Shown here: positions 37,408 through 45,500 of the stretch, one piece after another | Layout: each line of letters starts with the position of its first letter | How positions within the stretch are numbered: position 1 is the first letter of the stretch | Source of the DNA: an uncultured Eubacteriales bacterium | GTDB taxonomy: Bacteria; Bacillota; Clostridia; Oscillospirales; Oscillospiraceae | Reading direction: 5' to 3' | DNA length: 64,000 nucleotides | NCBI GenBank assembly: GCA_900079765.1 | Contig: LT599017.1 | Location: forward strand, 2,945,766-3,009,765 | Program-made: the position numbers and the translations under genes | The notes under the pieces: model-generated | The model's input: only the letters and a program-made list of their open reading frames with translations | The model's database searches: none | Told to the model about the DNA's origin: nothing

Positions 37408-38559
37408 TTATTTTGCCCTGCCCGAAAGCAGCCCCCGGCGCACGTCGATGGCCTTGTGGGGGCAGAGCTCGTGGCAGCAGTAGCAGCGGATGCACTTGCC
37501 CGGGTCGATCTTCGCCTTCCTCTTCTTCGTCAGGTGGATGGCCTTCACGGGACAGGAGTCCCGGCAGAGACCGCAGCCCACGCAGCGGTCCGGGTCGGCG
37601 TGGGGCGTCTGGGTAAAGAGGCTTTTGGCGGCCGCGCTCACCGGCCCCGGCAGATGGGGCACCACCACCATGCTCTTCTTCACGTTCTTGGGCAGGCGGA
37701 AATCAGGCACCCGGATGTCATCCATCTCAGCGCCAACCAGTTCCACCTCGCTTAGCTCCGTGGGGCCGACACCCCGTTTCTCCGCCGCCAGGAGGACGGG
37801 GTTATACTGTTTTTCCAGCCCCATGACAGCGGCGGCCACCACGTCCAGCGCCAAAGGGTTTTCCGCGCAGAGCAGCAGCCCGATGGGCTTCGGCGTGCCC
37901 GATGCGCCGGGCCCCTCCCCCTCCATGCCCACCACCGCGTCCATGATGGTAAGCCGGGGGGCAACGAAGTCGGACAGGTCCAGCAGCATCCCGGCGAACT
38001 GCTCCTTGTCCTGGAGCTTGGCATGGTACCCCGCCTTGGAAAGGCCCGGGATCACGCCAAAGCTGTTCTTTACGCCGCCGGTCATGCTCATGAACATATG
38101 GGTCTTCATCTTGCAGAGGTTTAATACCCCGTCGCTCTCCAGCACAGGGGACATGACCTCAAAATGCCGCATGAGCCTCCCCTGGGGATAGCTCACCTCC
38201 CGGCTGGAGGTGTCGTAGCTCAGCTCCGCGCCGGACTTCGCCGCCGCCTCCGCCATGCCGCAGGTCTCATAGGCCCGTTTCAGCAAGCCTGCGCTGTGCT
38301 GGTACGCGCCGGGACAGTCCGCAATGAGCGCCTTCCCTCCAGCCGCCGCCACCTGCCGGGCCACCGTCTCTGCCACCGCCGGATGAGTGGAGATGGCCTT
38401 TTCCGGAGCCGCTGGGGCCAGAAGGTTGACTTTCAGGAGGAGTCTTTCCCCCGCCTTCACGTACCGTTCCATTCCGCCCGCCAGGGCCAGGAGCTCCTCC
38501 AGCTTTTCCCCCGCCTGGGTGTAATCGGGGCATTTCACCACATACACCTTGTTCTCCAT
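37408..38559 (-). CDS. DUF362 protein with two 4Fe-4S clusters
   Basis: A 383-residue protein. The DUF362 domain covers about 1-290 (LLKVNLLAPAAPEKAISTHPAVAETVARQVAAAGGKALIADCPG, LCKMKTHMFMSMTGGVKNSFGVIPG). The C-terminus holds two ferredoxin motifs, CVGCGLCRDSCPVKAI and CIRCYCCHELCPHKAI. Members are thought to bind metals or act in electron transfer, but the reaction is unknown. GGAGG lies seven bases before the ATG. The foreign element ends 25 bases beyond its stop, and another mobile unit is inserted just upstream of its promoter. Confidence 0.88.
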   Translation of the reverse strand: MENKVYVVKCPDYTQAGEKLEELLALAGGMERYVKAGERLLLKVNLLAPAAPEKAISTHPAVAETVARQVAAAGGKALIADCPGAYQHSAGLLKRAYETCGMAEAAAKSGAELSYDTSSREVSYPQGRLMRHFEVMSPVLESDGVLNLCKMKTHMFMSMTGGVKNSFGVIPGLSKAGYHAKLQDKEQFAGMLLDLSDFVAPRLTIMDAVVGMEGEGPGASGTPKPIGLLLCAENPLALDVVAAAVMGLEKQYNPVLLAAEKRGVGPTELSEVELVGAEMDDIRVPDFRLPKNVKKSMVVVPHLPGPVSAAAKSLFTQTPHADPDRCVGCGLCRDSCPVKAIHLTKKRKAKIDPGKCIRCYCCHELCPHKAIDVRRGLLSGRAK

Positions 38560-38592
38560 GGCGCGGCCTCCCTCTTTTCACTATGATAGTCA

Positions 38593-38621
38593 AGCATAGG
38601 AGTCTTTCAGGCTTTTGTCAA
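38593..38621 (-). promoter_or_regulatory. Sigma-A promoter of the DUF362 gene
   Basis: On the minus strand TTGACA, a 17-base spacer, TATGCT. The target duplication of the neighbouring transposon starts seven bases upstream of the -35. Confidence 0.75.
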
Positions 38622-38628
38622 GAAAAAG

Positions 38629-38637
38629 CACCTATGG
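38629..38637. repeat. Left target-site duplication CACCTATGG
   Basis: The same nine bases occur at 44501-44509, directly outside the other end of the transposon. Confidence 0.85.
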
Positions 38638-38693
38638 CCTATAACTCGCAAATGATGTGGAAAAGGTTTTTGTTGCGGAATGGCGAAGTAAAG
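38638..38693. repeat. Left terminal inverted repeat
   Basis: It begins CCTATAACTCGCAAATGATG. It pairs with 44445-44500 at 50 of 56 positions, the only differences being at positions 12, 39, 45 and 50-52. Confidence 0.88.
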
Positions 38694-38814
38694 TGCAAGT
38701 TAAAAGCGAAAAATCCGATAGGGTTTGTTGTTGATTATTATAGAATTTAATTTATAAAACCTGCGATTACCTTTGTAATTTCTGCCCAATCCTTTTATAA
38801 CAACTGCTCAAAAA

Positions 38815-38849
38815 GCAGGAGCGGCGCAACATCTGTGCGCCGCTCCTGC
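38815..38849 (-). terminator. Terminator after the SLH protein gene
   Basis: A 14-bp stem, GCAGGAGCGGCGCA and its complement, with a T5 run on the minus strand. Confidence 0.85.
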
Positions 38850-38868
38850 CGGTGTCTAGTGTGTTTAA

Positions 38869-39531
38869 TTAACTTGCTTTCTGATATAGGCGATAGACCA
38901 GCAGAATGCTCTGTTCTACGGTGCAGGCGTTCTTGGGGGACAAGGTAGTTGCGGAGGTACCCGCCATAATGCCGTTGGCGGCCAGAGTTCCCATGCCCTC
39001 CAAAGCCCAAGATGAGACTTGCGCCTGATCGGTAAATTTGCTGACATCCGCTTTTTCCAGAGCAAGCGGCTTCGTTGCTTGGGCATTGATGTAGGCAACC
39101 GCTCGGTAGATCATAGCGGCGATCTGTTCGCGGTTGGTGGTAGTGTCAGGAGCAAACCGGTTATCTCCAATTCCGCTGACGATCCCGGCAGCGTAGGCCT
39201 TGAGGACGACGGTTTCCGTACAGTCGGTGAAGGTGCTGTCCGCAGCTGGAACAATCTCCTTGCCGGTAACTTTCTCTGCCAGGTTTACAATCAGCTCCGC
39301 AAACTGAAAGCGTGTGATACTGCGGGTCATATAGTCTGAGGTGTGCTCCGTAATCAGTCCGGCCTGACGCGCCAGTTCAATTTCGTTCTCCGCCCACTCG
39401 CTGACTCTTTCCTGTTCTATAATTTCAGGCGAGAATACGTCAGAGGGCTCCAGTTTTTCAAAGGTAAATGCAAATGCTTGACCGGATAACAGGGCAAAGC
39501 ACAGTAAAGCTGCAATCAATGTTTTTTTCAT
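38869..39531 (-). CDS. S-layer homology (SLH) domain protein
   Basis: A 220-residue exported protein with a signal peptide at about 1-21 (ends QAFA). Three SLH modules follow: WAENEIELARQAGLITEHTSDYMTRSITRFQFAELIVNLAEKV, then FTDC...AYAAGIVSGIGDNRFAPDTTTNREQIAAMIYRAV, and FTDQAQVSSWALEGMGTLAANGIMAGTSATTLSPKNACTVEQSILLVYRLY. SLH triplets bind secondary cell-wall polymers. There is no further domain, so this is a bare wall-anchor protein. It follows the WG-repeat gene by 23 bases and probably shares its transcript. Confidence 0.88.
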   Translation of the reverse strand: MKKTLIAALLCFALLSGQAFAFTFEKLEPSDVFSPEIIEQERVSEWAENEIELARQAGLITEHTSDYMTRSITRFQFAELIVNLAEKVTGKEIVPAADSTFTDCTETVVLKAYAAGIVSGIGDNRFAPDTTTNREQIAAMIYRAVAYINAQATKPLALEKADVSKFTDQAQVSSWALEGMGTLAANGIMAGTSATTLSPKNACTVEQSILLVYRLYQKAS

Positions 39532-39554
39532 ATCAGATTCTCCCTCACAGTTTT

Positions 39555-40823
39555 TTATTTTGCCGGAAGTATGGTAATGCCAAAGGTATCTTTCATAAAT
39601 GTTTCGCTTTCAATGTAATAATACCCAAAACTAATGTCTGAAGTCGACGGGTCTGAGCTTTCTCCAATTTGTCTGTTTGCAAAAAAGGAATCCTGCTCTG
39701 CCTTATTCTCAAAGGTGACCCAAATCATCCCTTGTGTGGACAGGCCTCCGGTCTGCGACTTCATTGCGCCCGAAATGCTTTCTCCGGCGGCAAGGTCTAG
39801 TTCAAAGCGATGCACCTGTCCCACAAAGTGCTCCCGTCCGGATGCCAACCTAGACATTCTGGCGGAATAGTTCACAAGCGCGTAATATCCCTTGATGTCC
39901 GTCGCAGTGTTATTGGTTATGGTATAGTCATAAACATAGCCGTTATCCACCAGAACAGCATCCTTATCCATTACAGACAGGGTGATCGGAGACTTGGCCT
40001 TGCGCGTCACAACATAAAGCTGCGTTTCGGCATTGCCATACTCATCCTTTGTTCCGGTCGGCAATTGCACCAGCCCGGTGTCGGACGTGCCGAAACGCGC
40101 CTTAAAGGTGCCAAGGCCGGGGGCATTGCATTCCTCTGTAAATCCCGTAACACCTCTCGCCGAGCCGCCGGGGCAGAAAATACCGTAGGTGCTAATCTCC
40201 TTAGATTCAGGCCCCGACCAGCGCATGGAGACATCCTCTTCCGTGCCGGGGATCAGCTTTCCTGCAGTATCGATTTTGGTAAACGTGCCTGGCATGGAAT
40301 CACCCATAAAAATACCGATTCCCATATCGTAGCCCTCAGCATAACGAAAGACCCACGCTGTTCCGTTGCGGAAGTAGGAGCCATACGGGGAAAAGACCTG
40401 ATTGATCGGGGTTTCAAACTGGCAGGGTATGACCAGCTTTCCCGTGGTGTCGATAAAACCCATCTTTTCGTTTTTGTCGACTACGGCGGCAAGACCCTCG
40501 GAAAAGGGGCACATGGAAATAAACCTTCCCTGATTTAAATCATGAATCTTTCCGTCATCACCCAAATAGGTGTAGGTATTTGATTTGTAATCATAGAGCA
40601 GCAGCATCCCATCTGAGAAATAAGCGTTATCTTCGGGGCGCAGCCCTTTGGAAGAATCCACCAAAAGAGCGTGGCTGTTGCCCAAGCCGGAAACGGCAAT
40701 ATCCGCCTTTTGGAAGGTGTAATCACCGTCAGTAAAAGAATCCTTTTGTGCCGCGGAAGCAATGGGTGCGCAGCTTAGCAAAACGCAGAGACACAGCAAA
40801 GATGATAGTAGCTTTTTTCTCAT
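39555..40823 (-). CDS. Secreted WG-repeat-containing protein
   Basis: A 422-residue exported protein with a signal peptide at about 1-24 (ends IASAA). The N-terminal half has WG-type (KWG) repeat units such as FSEGLAAVVDKNEKMGFIDTTGKLVIPCQFE and YGSYFRNGTAWVFRYAEG, beta-hairpin repeats found in secreted proteins of unknown role. The C-terminal part (about 270-422) looks like a beta-sandwich (VLVDNGYVYDYTITNNTATDIKGYYALVNYS). The function is unknown. It is upstream of the SLH gene, which could supply wall anchoring to a partner surface protein. Confidence 0.75.
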   Translation of the reverse strand: MRKKLLSSLLCLCVLLSCAPIASAAQKDSFTDGDYTFQKADIAVSGLGNSHALLVDSSKGLRPEDNAYFSDGMLLLYDYKSNTYTYLGDDGKIHDLNQGRFISMCPFSEGLAAVVDKNEKMGFIDTTGKLVIPCQFETPINQVFSPYGSYFRNGTAWVFRYAEGYDMGIGIFMGDSMPGTFTKIDTAGKLIPGTEEDVSMRWSGPESKEISTYGIFCPGGSARGVTGFTEECNAPGLGTFKARFGTSDTGLVQLPTGTKDEYGNAETQLYVVTRKAKSPITLSVMDKDAVLVDNGYVYDYTITNNTATDIKGYYALVNYSARMSRLASGREHFVGQVHRFELDLAAGESISGAMKSQTGGLSTQGMIWVTFENKAEQDSFFANRQIGESSDPSTSDISFGYYYIESETFMKDTFGITILPAK

Positions 40824-40968
40824 TCAATAATCACTCCATTTGTTTTTCTATAGGCTTAACGACATACCAATTATACCCTGTAACGCATTTAATATCAACT
40901 ACAAGTTTTCTATTCATCCAATTGAATACGGCATTGCGGTACACTCTCGGTAAAGGAGAGTGATACTA

Positions 40969-41268
40969 GTGGTTGAATTAGGGCGGAAGTTACGAGAGTT
41001 GCGACAAGAGAGACAGTGGACGCAAGGGCAAGTTGCAAAGCGCATCGGTGTGACAGCTTCCGTTATTTCTGCTTACGAAAACGGCATTAGGCAACCGTCT
41101 TACGAATCCCTCATTAAACTAGTTCGTTTATACGCGGTATCTGCCGACTATCTCCTTGGAACCAGCGGAAGGCGTACGGTGGAAAGCCAGCATTTAATTA
41201 GTCTGGATGGATTAACCCCGGATAAAATTGCATTAGTGATACAATTAGTAGAAGCACTAAAAGAGTAA
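40969..41268 (+). CDS. XRE-family HTH transcriptional regulator
   Basis: A 99-residue protein from a GTG. The Cro/CI-type helix-turn-helix lies at about 4-60 (LGRKLRELRQERQWTQGQVAKRIGVTASVISAYENGIRQPSYESLIKLVRLYAVSADYLLG), followed by a short C-terminal helix. AAAGGAG lies ten bases before the GTG at 40969; a GTG at 40960 abuts it. It is divergent from the WG-repeat gene and probably controls it or itself from the 145-base gap between them. Confidence 0.88.
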   Translation: MVELGRKLRELRQERQWTQGQVAKRIGVTASVISAYENGIRQPSYESLIKLVRLYAVSADYLLGTSGRRTVESQHLISLDGLTPDKIALVIQLVEALKE

Positions 41269-41493
41269 GCTCTCTTCACTGTTTAATACAAGGACTATGC
41301 TGGCATAAACATTTTGAATACTGCAATTTTTTCTGTTGCATGATCCTTTAAACGAGGATGGGAACCCGACACTTAGGCCCTCTTTTAGAAAAACCCGTCC
41401 CGAATTCGGCTCGTTTAGGGGCCGAAATGGCCAAAAAATATGACCCCGGAAAATTTAGGGCAAAATCCGACACTTAAAAATAACATTTAATAT
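41269..41493. other. Intergenic stretch with repeated CCGACACTTA
   Basis: CCGACACTTA occurs at 41367 and again exactly 100 bases later at 41467. The sequence between has the look of an insertion-sequence end (IS21-type ends are similar), but no matching transposase is present. Confidence 0.4.
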
Positions 41494-41533
41494 AAAGGGA
41501 GGCCTCAGGCAATATTGCCTGAGGCCTCCCTTT
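41494..41533 (-). terminator. 40-bp perfect palindrome at the transposase stop
   Basis: The two 20-base halves are exact complements with no loop. It overlaps the transposase stop codon and has few T residues after it, so its role may be more than termination. Confidence 0.6.
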
Positions 41534-43133
41534 ACTCTGTGCCGATGTTCTTTTTCAGCAGCGCCGCCAAGTCATCCATATATTGTGCGTGTACGGCATC
41601 GGCGGCCACCAGCCGCATAAAGATACCGCTGGCTTCCGGCAGCTTACATATCTCCGCCGCCAGTTGGTAAGGGCGCATGACACTATAGCCCTTGATGCGG
41701 TACTCCTTGCCGATAGACTTTAACTGATAGTGCGGCGCTGTCTCAAAATAACGGCGTTTATTAAAGCGCAAAAGCCGGTCATTGTCATCTATGACAAAAC
41801 CGCGCTGTCCGGATTGCTGACGAAGTTCATCGGTCAGCTTTGCAAGCATATTGACATACTTGGTGGGAGGTTTTTGCAGATTGCGGATATCCCCCCTTTC
41901 CATATCTTCACGAGTAAACGCGTTATTGCCTGCGGCAAGCAGCTCTGAGAAAATCCGCTCCGCATCCGCCATTGAAGATGGTGGTGCACCGTGATCCATG
42001 CGCCAGTTGTGCAAAAAGACATAAAGGCCGATGTAGCGGTGCAAATAGACGGTGGAAACACCCGCCATATCTTTGTTGATATGCCGTTTTAGCTGCCGGT
42101 GGAAGTGATCCACATTCTCCAGAGTTAGCCGCCTCGATGCTTTGAGATGTTCAAACTCGGTAAAGCTGAGCCTGCCATAGTTCTTCAAGTAGTCCAGCGA
42201 TTGCAGACCGTACAGTCTTTTTCGGATGACCTGCTCGCTTATGGTCTGTCCGCCGTTCTTTTCCGCCCATACCTTTTGCTCCTTACGGATGATACTCCGC
42301 GACTCAGAAAGCTGGACATAATGAGGGATCGCGTGTTCTTCACAATAACGGGTATACGCTTCATAGCCGTCCGTACAAAGGAAAGCGACATCTCCTAAGT
42401 ATTCGCTGAAATATTCTTCAAATGGCTGTGATGAGCTTTTACCTAAGCCGGTTACTACGGCGACTACGTGACCAGTGCTGTCAATGGCCGCTACCACACA
42501 CGCAAACTCCGGGCTGTTCGTGCCCAAAACGGCGGGAACATGCTTCAGTTTTGTCCGGGCTTCCCGTTCGGCAACAACTGTGGGGAGGACATTAACAAGA
42601 GCCCGTGAGCCTTTCTGTGCTTCTCTAAAGTATGTTTCGTCCACCTGAACTACACCCCTGAGGACAGGCATCCCATAGTGCAGAATAATCGCATTCATTA
42701 GCTTATGCCGGTAGGCCAGAATGGTTTCTTCGGTCAAAAACAGACCGTGATCCTGAGAAAATTTCTGCCGAATATCGACTAAGGAATAGTCCAATAAAGT
42801 ACAGTGAACAAAGTCCACCCATACATCCCACGGCCATGATGAGCCTTGTATCAGCGTTCCGCTCAATGGGGCAAAAGTGCGCCCGCAGGTGTTACAGCGA
42901 TATCGCTGCTTGCCGTTGGAGATACCGTGCTTATAATAGCTGTGGCCATGGCAGGCGGGGCAAGTCATGCGGTAATGCTGCTGCGCCATAAAGGCGGTGA
43001 AACCGTCTTCTTTCTCCTTTGCGTATCGGCGCGCCGTTTGGGTTTTGTGTATGGCATCATACTCGGCAAGCAACGCGGCCAACTCATTAGGGGACAGCAT
43101 CATTAATCTGGACTTAAAGCCTGCATCATTCAT
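41532..43133 (-). CDS. IS1595/ISXO2-type transposase
   Basis: A 533-residue transposase. Residues 58-83 form a zinc ribbon (CPAC...CNTCG). The ISXO2-type DDE domain follows: Asp165 in QVDETYF, Asp255 in LCTDGYEAY and NVDHFHRQLKRHINKD (340-355) with the third metal site (Asn/Lys type). Typical ISXO2 transposases are near 300 residues; this one has an added N-terminus and a C-terminal tail of about 150 residues. The ATG at 43133 has AGGGTG upstream; a GTG at 43160 is an alternative. It is the best candidate to move the surrounding 5.86-kb unit. Confidence 0.85.
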   Translation of the reverse strand: MNDAGFKSRLMMLSPNELAALLAEYDAIHKTQTARRYAKEKEDGFTAFMAQQHYRMTCPACHGHSYYKHGISNGKQRYRCNTCGRTFAPLSGTLIQGSSWPWDVWVDFVHCTLLDYSLVDIRQKFSQDHGLFLTEETILAYRHKLMNAIILHYGMPVLRGVVQVDETYFREAQKGSRALVNVLPTVVAEREARTKLKHVPAVLGTNSPEFACVVAAIDSTGHVVAVVTGLGKSSSQPFEEYFSEYLGDVAFLCTDGYEAYTRYCEEHAIPHYVQLSESRSIIRKEQKVWAEKNGGQTISEQVIRKRLYGLQSLDYLKNYGRLSFTEFEHLKASRRLTLENVDHFHRQLKRHINKDMAGVSTVYLHRYIGLYVFLHNWRMDHGAPPSSMADAERIFSELLAAGNNAFTREDMERGDIRNLQKPPTKYVNMLAKLTDELRQQSGQRGFVIDDNDRLLRFNKRRYFETAPHYQLKSIGKEYRIKGYSVMRPYQLAAEICKLPEASGIFMRLVAADAVHAQYMDDLAALLKKNIGTE

Positions 43134-43453
43134 TTTCTTCACCCTATTTTTCAGTTTCACACTTTTGCCCCCCTATACCTAAATTATAAAGGAATTTGCC
43201 TTAATTTTCAATGCATTCTGTTGTCTGAACATGGGGACAGGGAACCGCGGAGGATATATAAATGAAAAAATATAAGAGTATGTTTTGAAAATTGTAACAG
43301 TGAAGGCAAAGAGGCTACATGAAGCCTCTGGCACGCACATGAAAATCTATGTTATTGATGTAAGGGGTAAGAGGATATGCCGTAGCTTGGAAGAATTTCC
43401 ATAATTGCGAGTCCGCAGGCAGGCTCAATCTGACCCGGAAAGGAAAAAGAGTT
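43134..43453. other. Gene-free region upstream of the transposase
   Basis: No gene is supported. There is a small hairpin GAGGCT/AGCCTC at 43311-43328, and a GGGGACAGGGAACCG motif near 43231 that resembles ends of REP-associated repeats. Confidence 0.35.
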
Positions 43454-43654
43454 ATGAAGCTATTTAATTCCAATAAAGTGAAAGGCAAAATTGTCCTTGA
43501 AGCTTTGGTAGATAGTCGGACTTGTGCGCTTCTCAAAACCCTTGAAAATGAGAAGTTGGTTAGTGCCATAAGGTACAAGGTTCTGGACGGTGAAACACTT
43601 ACTCTTTATCTATCACTGGAGAATCCGGTAGATAGTGAGGTAGATAAGGGTTAA
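43454..43654 (+). CDS. Small protein of unknown function
   Basis: A 66-residue protein, MKLFNSNKVKGKIVLEALVDSRTCALLKTLENEKLVSAIRYKVLDGETLTLYLSLENP. No family is recognised. A GGAAAGGAAAAAGAG site precedes the ATG, and codon use is compatible with coding. It lies in the transposon's cargo, 109 bases before the resolvase-like gene. Confidence 0.45.
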   Translation: MKLFNSNKVKGKIVLEALVDSRTCALLKTLENEKLVSAIRYKVLDGETLTLYLSLENPVDSEVDKG

Positions 43655-43763
43655 GTGGGTCGGCTTTGGGTCGGCGGTGATGGCAGGGTTGTGTACGGGG
43701 GCGCACAATCTGTAGTTCGGCGGAGGCCCCAACAATATTAAATTAAAATTGGAGGTCATTAAA

Positions 43764-44300
43764 GTGGAAAATAAAAGCGATAGTATAATAGCAAAAGAGG
43801 CTCTTTATGATTTTGCAGAACAACTAAGCAAAAACAAGGTTGAAATGGGCGTAAAACTTATTGCTCTGCCGCATGGGGATGTTGCCGCTCTTATTAAATT
43901 AGAGACGCTTGAAGAAAAGACCGCAAAAGCTGCAACAGGAGATGTATTCATTTATATCAATCTGAATCATTGCCCGGATTTGGCGCATAGTGAGGCTATA
44001 AGCAGAGGGTACAAGGTGGAGGAAGATCATATAGTTACAGAGGCGGATGACAGAGATATTTCCATATCTCAGCTTTATGATAAAGTAAGCAGAAGCGATA
44101 TTCTTATAGTTGCCACCGTCGCTGACTTAATGGATGGTGATGATATAGACTCAATGCTTGAAGTATTGGAAAATCTGGAGGCAATGGGTGTGACTATATA
44201 TTCATATCTTGAAGGTGAGCATGATCTGGATTTTTATATAGAAGCAGCAAAATTCACTGCAACAATTTGTAAAATCCGTGATGGGTATAACATTTATTAA
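43764..44300 (+). CDS. Unknown protein resembling an inactive serine-resolvase fold
   Basis: A 178-residue acidic protein from a GTG with GGAGG eight bases upstream. Residues 1-58 are a helical lead. From about 60 the order GDVFIYINLNHC, YKVEEDHIVTEADDRD, SQLYDKVSRSDILIVATVADLMDGDDIDSMLEVLENLEAMGVTIYSYLE matches the strand-helix order of serine recombinase catalytic domains (VxIYxRxS...EYI.E..SG...L...V...D.LVV..LDR...D..EVLE.L...GV..YS). The catalytic serine and arginines are not present. The resemblance is by eye only and could be convergent. Confidence 0.5.
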   Translation: MENKSDSIIAKEALYDFAEQLSKNKVEMGVKLIALPHGDVAALIKLETLEEKTAKAATGDVFIYINLNHCPDLAHSEAISRGYKVEEDHIVTEADDRDISISQLYDKVSRSDILIVATVADLMDGDDIDSMLEVLENLEAMGVTIYSYLEGEHDLDFYIEAAKFTATICKIRDGYNIY

Positions 44301-44312
44301 AAATCATCAATG

Positions 44313-44350
44313 ATAACGGCACCGGACTTCTGTCCGGTGCCGTTATTTTA
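44313..44350 (+). terminator. Terminator after the resolvase-like gene
   Basis: A 15-bp stem, ATAACGGCACCGGAC and GTCCGGTGCCGTTAT, with loop TTCT and a short T run. Confidence 0.85.
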
Positions 44351-44444
44351 CGCTGGAGATATTCCGCGTTATTTTTTACTTTGCATAATAAGGGTTGTGT
44401 AAGTCAACAACCAGCTTTTATATATTTTTACTTTTTGAATTATA

Positions 44445-44500
44445 CTTTCACTCGCAATTCCACAACAAAAACCTTTTCCACATCATTTACGAGTTATAGG
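44445..44500. repeat. Right terminal inverted repeat
   Basis: The reverse complement begins CCTATAACTCGTAAATGATG and matches 38638-38693 at 50 of 56 positions. Confidence 0.88.
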
Positions 44501-44509
44501 CACCTATGG
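44501..44509. repeat. Right target-site duplication CACCTATGG
   Basis: Identical to 38629-38637. It contains the LysR stop codon (44504-44506 on the minus strand). Confidence 0.85.
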
Positions 44510-45376
44510 TTCCCGGTAGGACAGATACTCCAAAAACCGCCTGACCGCCAGGGACGCGCTCTTCTTGCCCCGCAGGGCGAGAGCGATGTCCCGGCCAGCC
44601 GGTACATCCAGCTCCCGGACGACGATGCGGTAGGGAACTCTCCTTAAAATCAGCTCCGGCAGGACGCTGACACCGAGGCCGCTCTCCACCATGGACATGA
44701 TGGCGTAATCGTCCCACGTAGTAAAACGTACCTTGGGGGCTAAACCGTGCTCCTCAAAAATTTCAGATACATCCGCTTTTCCCCCCTTCTCCAGCAGGAG
44801 GAAGGACTCCTGACATAGCCTGGCCGCCGGAACCCGCTCGTACCGCGCCAGCGGATGCCCCTCAGGCAGGACGGCCAGTAGCCTGTCCCGCCCCAAAAGG
44901 ATCGTCTCCAGATCTGGGTGAGCGGGCAGGCGCAGAAAACCGCAGTCCACCCGTCCCTCTATAACCCACGTCTCAATCTCTGTGTAGTCGCCCAGGAGCA
45001 ACTCGTATTCGATGTTCGGATAGTCACGCTGGAATGCCTTGATGACGCCGGGCAGCCAGTGGGCCGCCACGCTGGAAAAGGTGCCGATGCGAAGCAGGCC
45101 CGTCTGCAGCCCGTTCAACTCATCCACCTGGGCTTGCAGCCGCTGGTACTCCTCACACACCCGCCGCGCGTAGGGCAGCAGTTTCATCCCGTCGGATGTC
45201 AAGCGCACACCTGCCCGTCCCCGCACCAGAAGGGTGACCCTCCACTCCTTCTCCAAATCTCCAATCATCCGACTGACGGCTGACTGGGAGTAGGACAGTA
45301 GCTCGGCGGCCCTGGTAAAACTGCCGCACTCTGCCGTCTTGAGAAAAACCATGTATTTTTGAAGGTTCGTGTCCAC
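44504..45376 (-). CDS. LysR-family transcriptional regulator
   Basis: A 290-residue regulator. The N-terminal winged helix covers about 1-60 (LQKYMVFLKTAECGSFTRAAELLSYSQSAVSRMIGDLEKEWRVTLLVRGRAGVRLT), followed by a linker helix and the substrate-binding LysR domain (about 85-285). The GTG at 45376 is chosen because GGAGG lies six bases upstream; ATG codons further upstream have no ribosome site. It is divergent from the YbaK gene and likely controls it. The transposon inserted at its stop codon, and the reading frame is intact to PRE(P). Confidence 0.88.
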   Translation of the reverse strand: MDTNLQKYMVFLKTAECGSFTRAAELLSYSQSAVSRMIGDLEKEWRVTLLVRGRAGVRLTSDGMKLLPYARRVCEEYQRLQAQVDELNGLQTGLLRIGTFSSVAAHWLPGVIKAFQRDYPNIEYELLLGDYTEIETWVIEGRVDCGFLRLPAHPDLETILLGRDRLLAVLPEGHPLARYERVPAARLCQESFLLLEKGGKADVSEIFEEHGLAPKVRFTTWDDYAIMSMVESGLGVSVLPELILRRVPYRIVVRELDVPAGRDIALALRGKKSASLAVRRFLEYLSYREP

Positions 45377-45500
45377 GCCCTGCCTCCTTTTTGCATTCAA
45401 TTTTATCATGCTATCCATATAAAACATTTGATTTTGTAATCTATTGAGCTATGATACACTCTTTCCGCAAGGTTTTCAAGGAAAAGGAAGGAAATCAGCC

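Larger units (their letters stand above)
38638..44500. mobile_element. Transposon with 56-bp terminal inverted repeats and SLH/WG cargo
   Basis: A 5.86-kb unit bounded by imperfect inverted repeats (38638-38693 and 44445-44500, 50 of 56 positions matching) and flanked by the direct repeat CACCTATGG. It contains an IS1595/ISXO2-type transposase, two secreted proteins, an HTH regulator and two small unknown genes. The right-hand duplication overlaps the stop codon of the LysR gene. If the first G/C outside is counted as part of the repeats, the duplication would be 7 instead of 9 bases. Confidence 0.8.
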
